From Diphasiastrum complanatum (Eukaryota; Streptophyta; Lycopodiopsida; Lycopodiales; Lycopodiaceae), in contig CM055107.1 of NCBI GenBank assembly GCA_029204225.1, positions 43,691,507-43,755,506 of the forward strand: 64,000 nt of DNA, written 5' to 3'. The position numbers were made by a program, and so were the translations under genes. The notes beneath the pieces were generated by a model. It worked only from the letters and a program-made list of their open reading frames with translations. It made no database searches and had not been told where the DNA came from. Of this stretch, positions 62,233 through 64,000 are shown in pieces (position 1 is the stretch's first letter; every line of letters begins with the position of its first letter).

Positions 62233-64000
62233 AGAGACTGAAAGGTACATATACTCAGTGTATTTTTTGTGGGGTACCGTTGCATGGCAGTTCGGTCCCC
62301 ATCATGGGACGCATGTCCCAACTTTACACTACGTGTGTCGTTAAGCTGCACTCATGCACACTATTACATAAGCAATAAAAAGCTCGAAATCACTGCTAAA
62401 CACTGAAAGTCATGAACTATAAGAGAAACTCAAGCTTACTTATTCTAACAGGAACCCCTCAAGCATTTCACTAGTTGACAAAACAGAGAATAACCTAGAG
62501 CAAGATGTGAACTCCCAAGATAGGGACTTAGCATTCATCAATTACATCTCAATTTGGATTCTGGCATCACAGGATAGGCCATCTGAAACATGGTAGCTTG
62601 TGCTTGATGAGCAAGTTAAGATTTTGTACCTCCTTTAAAGAAGTAGGCTAAAGTAAAAAAGTTTGATTTCTCTTCAAGATCTCCAGGAGACTATATTCAT
62701 GTGCTACTTGATTTGTATTGAACAGAAAATTGCTTGTTTTACCTAATAGCTCTTACATTTTCAATGTGGAAATAATTAGCCTCCTCACAGGCAAAAGCCT
62801 CTCCCCATAATTTGAAACCGCAAGGTATATACAAGAATAAATCACATATATGGATAGAAGGGTGTATAGAGCAACAACCTTTTATCTCCAACATTGTGAC
62901 TGTAGGACACTGAAAATATTATAGCCAAAATATGGGTTGGGTGTGTATTAAAAACCTTGCAGTGAGAAGCCTAATCTCAAATAAAAGATTTTCATTTAGT
63001 ATGTTCCACAAACCTATGAGCCACCTCATTTTCTTGAACATTGAATGGAACAAAATATCACCAATAAAAGTGGAAATAAGTGTAGAACAAAACTTGAAAT
63101 AAATGTACAATACATAGTCAAGACTCCAAAAGTAGCAAGTCTACTTTGCGTAAATTTATAATTGATTAGTTATTCCCAATCCATAGTTAAAATGATTCAA
63201 ATGAAAGTTCTCAAAATAATCGTAAACAGTGAGCATCATCAACTCCCACATCAACCTCAAATAAGTGCTTGAGGATATGGAGTAGATAAGCTTATTGGAG
63301 AATGTGAGCTATATCAAGTGGAGTGACATAGTTCGATGGTGTAGCACAAAAATCCTCCTCGTCATTCTCACAATCAACCACTTGAGCATTTAAATGTAGC
63401 TTCTCACTAGTAGACTTCATGGACTTGACAACATAAGCGTCATCATATAGTTCAAAAGGTGAACTGCAATCCATTCATAAACATATGTTGTGAGAAAATA
63501 ATTGAGCACATAAGGATTGACTACTTTTTGAAAAGCCATTTGAATGCATATCTTAAAGAGCACAATAGGATTCCAAGTAGTTCCTACAAGCATTTGACCT
63601 GTTGAAATCAAGATGGACATGTTGCATGTCTTCTGAAAATTCTACTTCGACTGTTGCATGTGGATGAGTCTGTAGTGAGAAACAATTTCCATGATGAAAT
63701 GTCAGAAAAAGAGAGATGCGAGTGTGAAAAATGTCAACTGATTTATTTTGGCAATTTTGAGGCCAACGTGAAATTTCAACTTAGAGATAGATTTCTTTTC
63801 TGCAATGAAGGCCTAAATAGTGTTTATACTACTTTTGACAAGTACATTTCTGGCTGAGGTTGGATATTCTGATTGGCTAATCTAGATACATTGCATTCCG
63901 TCACTAAAATCTAGGTTTTTGGTGAAGTTCTTAGAAGTTACTATTTTAGGGCTATCTTAGGGCAAGTGGCCAAGTAAAATTATGGCTGTTATAAATAGCT
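62233..64000. other. Right-end interval without recognised gene
   Basis: I recognise no domain, LTR end or RNA. Minus ORFs at 63292-63474 (NAQVVDCENDEEDFCATPSN) and 63417-63620 and a plus ORF at 63654-63857 (EKERCECEKCQLIYFGNFEA) have fairly protein-like composition and could be exons of an unknown or decayed gene. Their short size and lack of motifs do not allow a call. Confidence 0.3.

Noticed and set aside
63292-63857. Possible host gene exons
   Set aside because: Frames are short, on both strands and lack motifs or clear splice structure; not enough to call.

Overview
This window looks like repeat-dense, AT-rich nuclear DNA of a flowering plant. The evidence is a dense set of Ty1/copia elements primed by plant-type initiator-methionine tRNA (TGGTATCAGAGC binding sites), plus remnants of a Ty3/gypsy chromovirus-like element, a plant CACTA (En/Spm) transposase with introns, Helitron helicase/Rep pieces and long GA/TC microsatellites. 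I cannot name the species. I recognise no intact host gene, rRNA, tRNA or CRISPR. The only element that looks fully intact is one Ty1/copia element, 'E', at 32174-38604.

Layout. 1-4560: degenerate retroelement sequence. An LTR-like unit starting at 1590 is split by a small copia element (1809-3713) with a clean 5-bp target duplication. 4790-5290: copia gag/protease scrap. 5290-7570: AT-rich, no gene seen. 7574-8107: copia RT scrap. 8110-8640: block of short inverted motifs. 8641-16480: minus-strand copia element 'C', split by plus-strand copia element 'B' (9230-12894). 16487-20440: decayed CACTA transposase gene with a captured copia gag piece. 20640-23574: LTR-like sequence, then gypsy RNase H/integrase/chromodomain-like tail and LTR; 23575-24088 is an inverted gypsy RT piece. 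24105-25940: two related copia RNase H plus LTR ends ('F1', 'F2'). 25976-26375: short minisatellite.

26588-29523 is minus-strand copia 'B-prime' (related to B, sharing a premature stop). It abuts plus-strand copia 'D' (29524-31463) head to head. 32174-38604 is element E, one ORF of 1317 codons, with two 655-bp LTRs that differ by about one base and 5-bp target duplications; it is the youngest insertion. 38790-40800 is an LTR pair with a 245-bp interior. 41080-42430 is an unrecognised degenerate coding remnant. 43316-46458 holds GA and G-rich tracts, several LTRs in both orientations and a copia RT/RNase H scrap. 48430-49680 holds two Helitron pieces in permuted order. 50050-50600 is a less AT-rich block of possible organellar origin. 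51771-54345 holds copia LTR/PBS/gag remains. 57446-60296 has an inverted copia RT scrap joined to a longer copia integrase-RT-RNase H pseudogene. 60418-62232 is a minus-strand copia 3' half with LTR. I recognise nothing in 62233-64000.

How it works together: this is layered transposon insertion and decay, not a gene cluster. Element E encodes everything needed for its own copying; the other copia pieces are defective and could at most be mobilised in trans. I did not find a new multi-gene system. The most unusual signals are LTRs with internal sequence on both sides, a recurrent breakpoint in one LTR family, a premature stop shared by two copies, permuted Helitron pieces, and a CACACGTGTG palindrome recurring in several LTR families.
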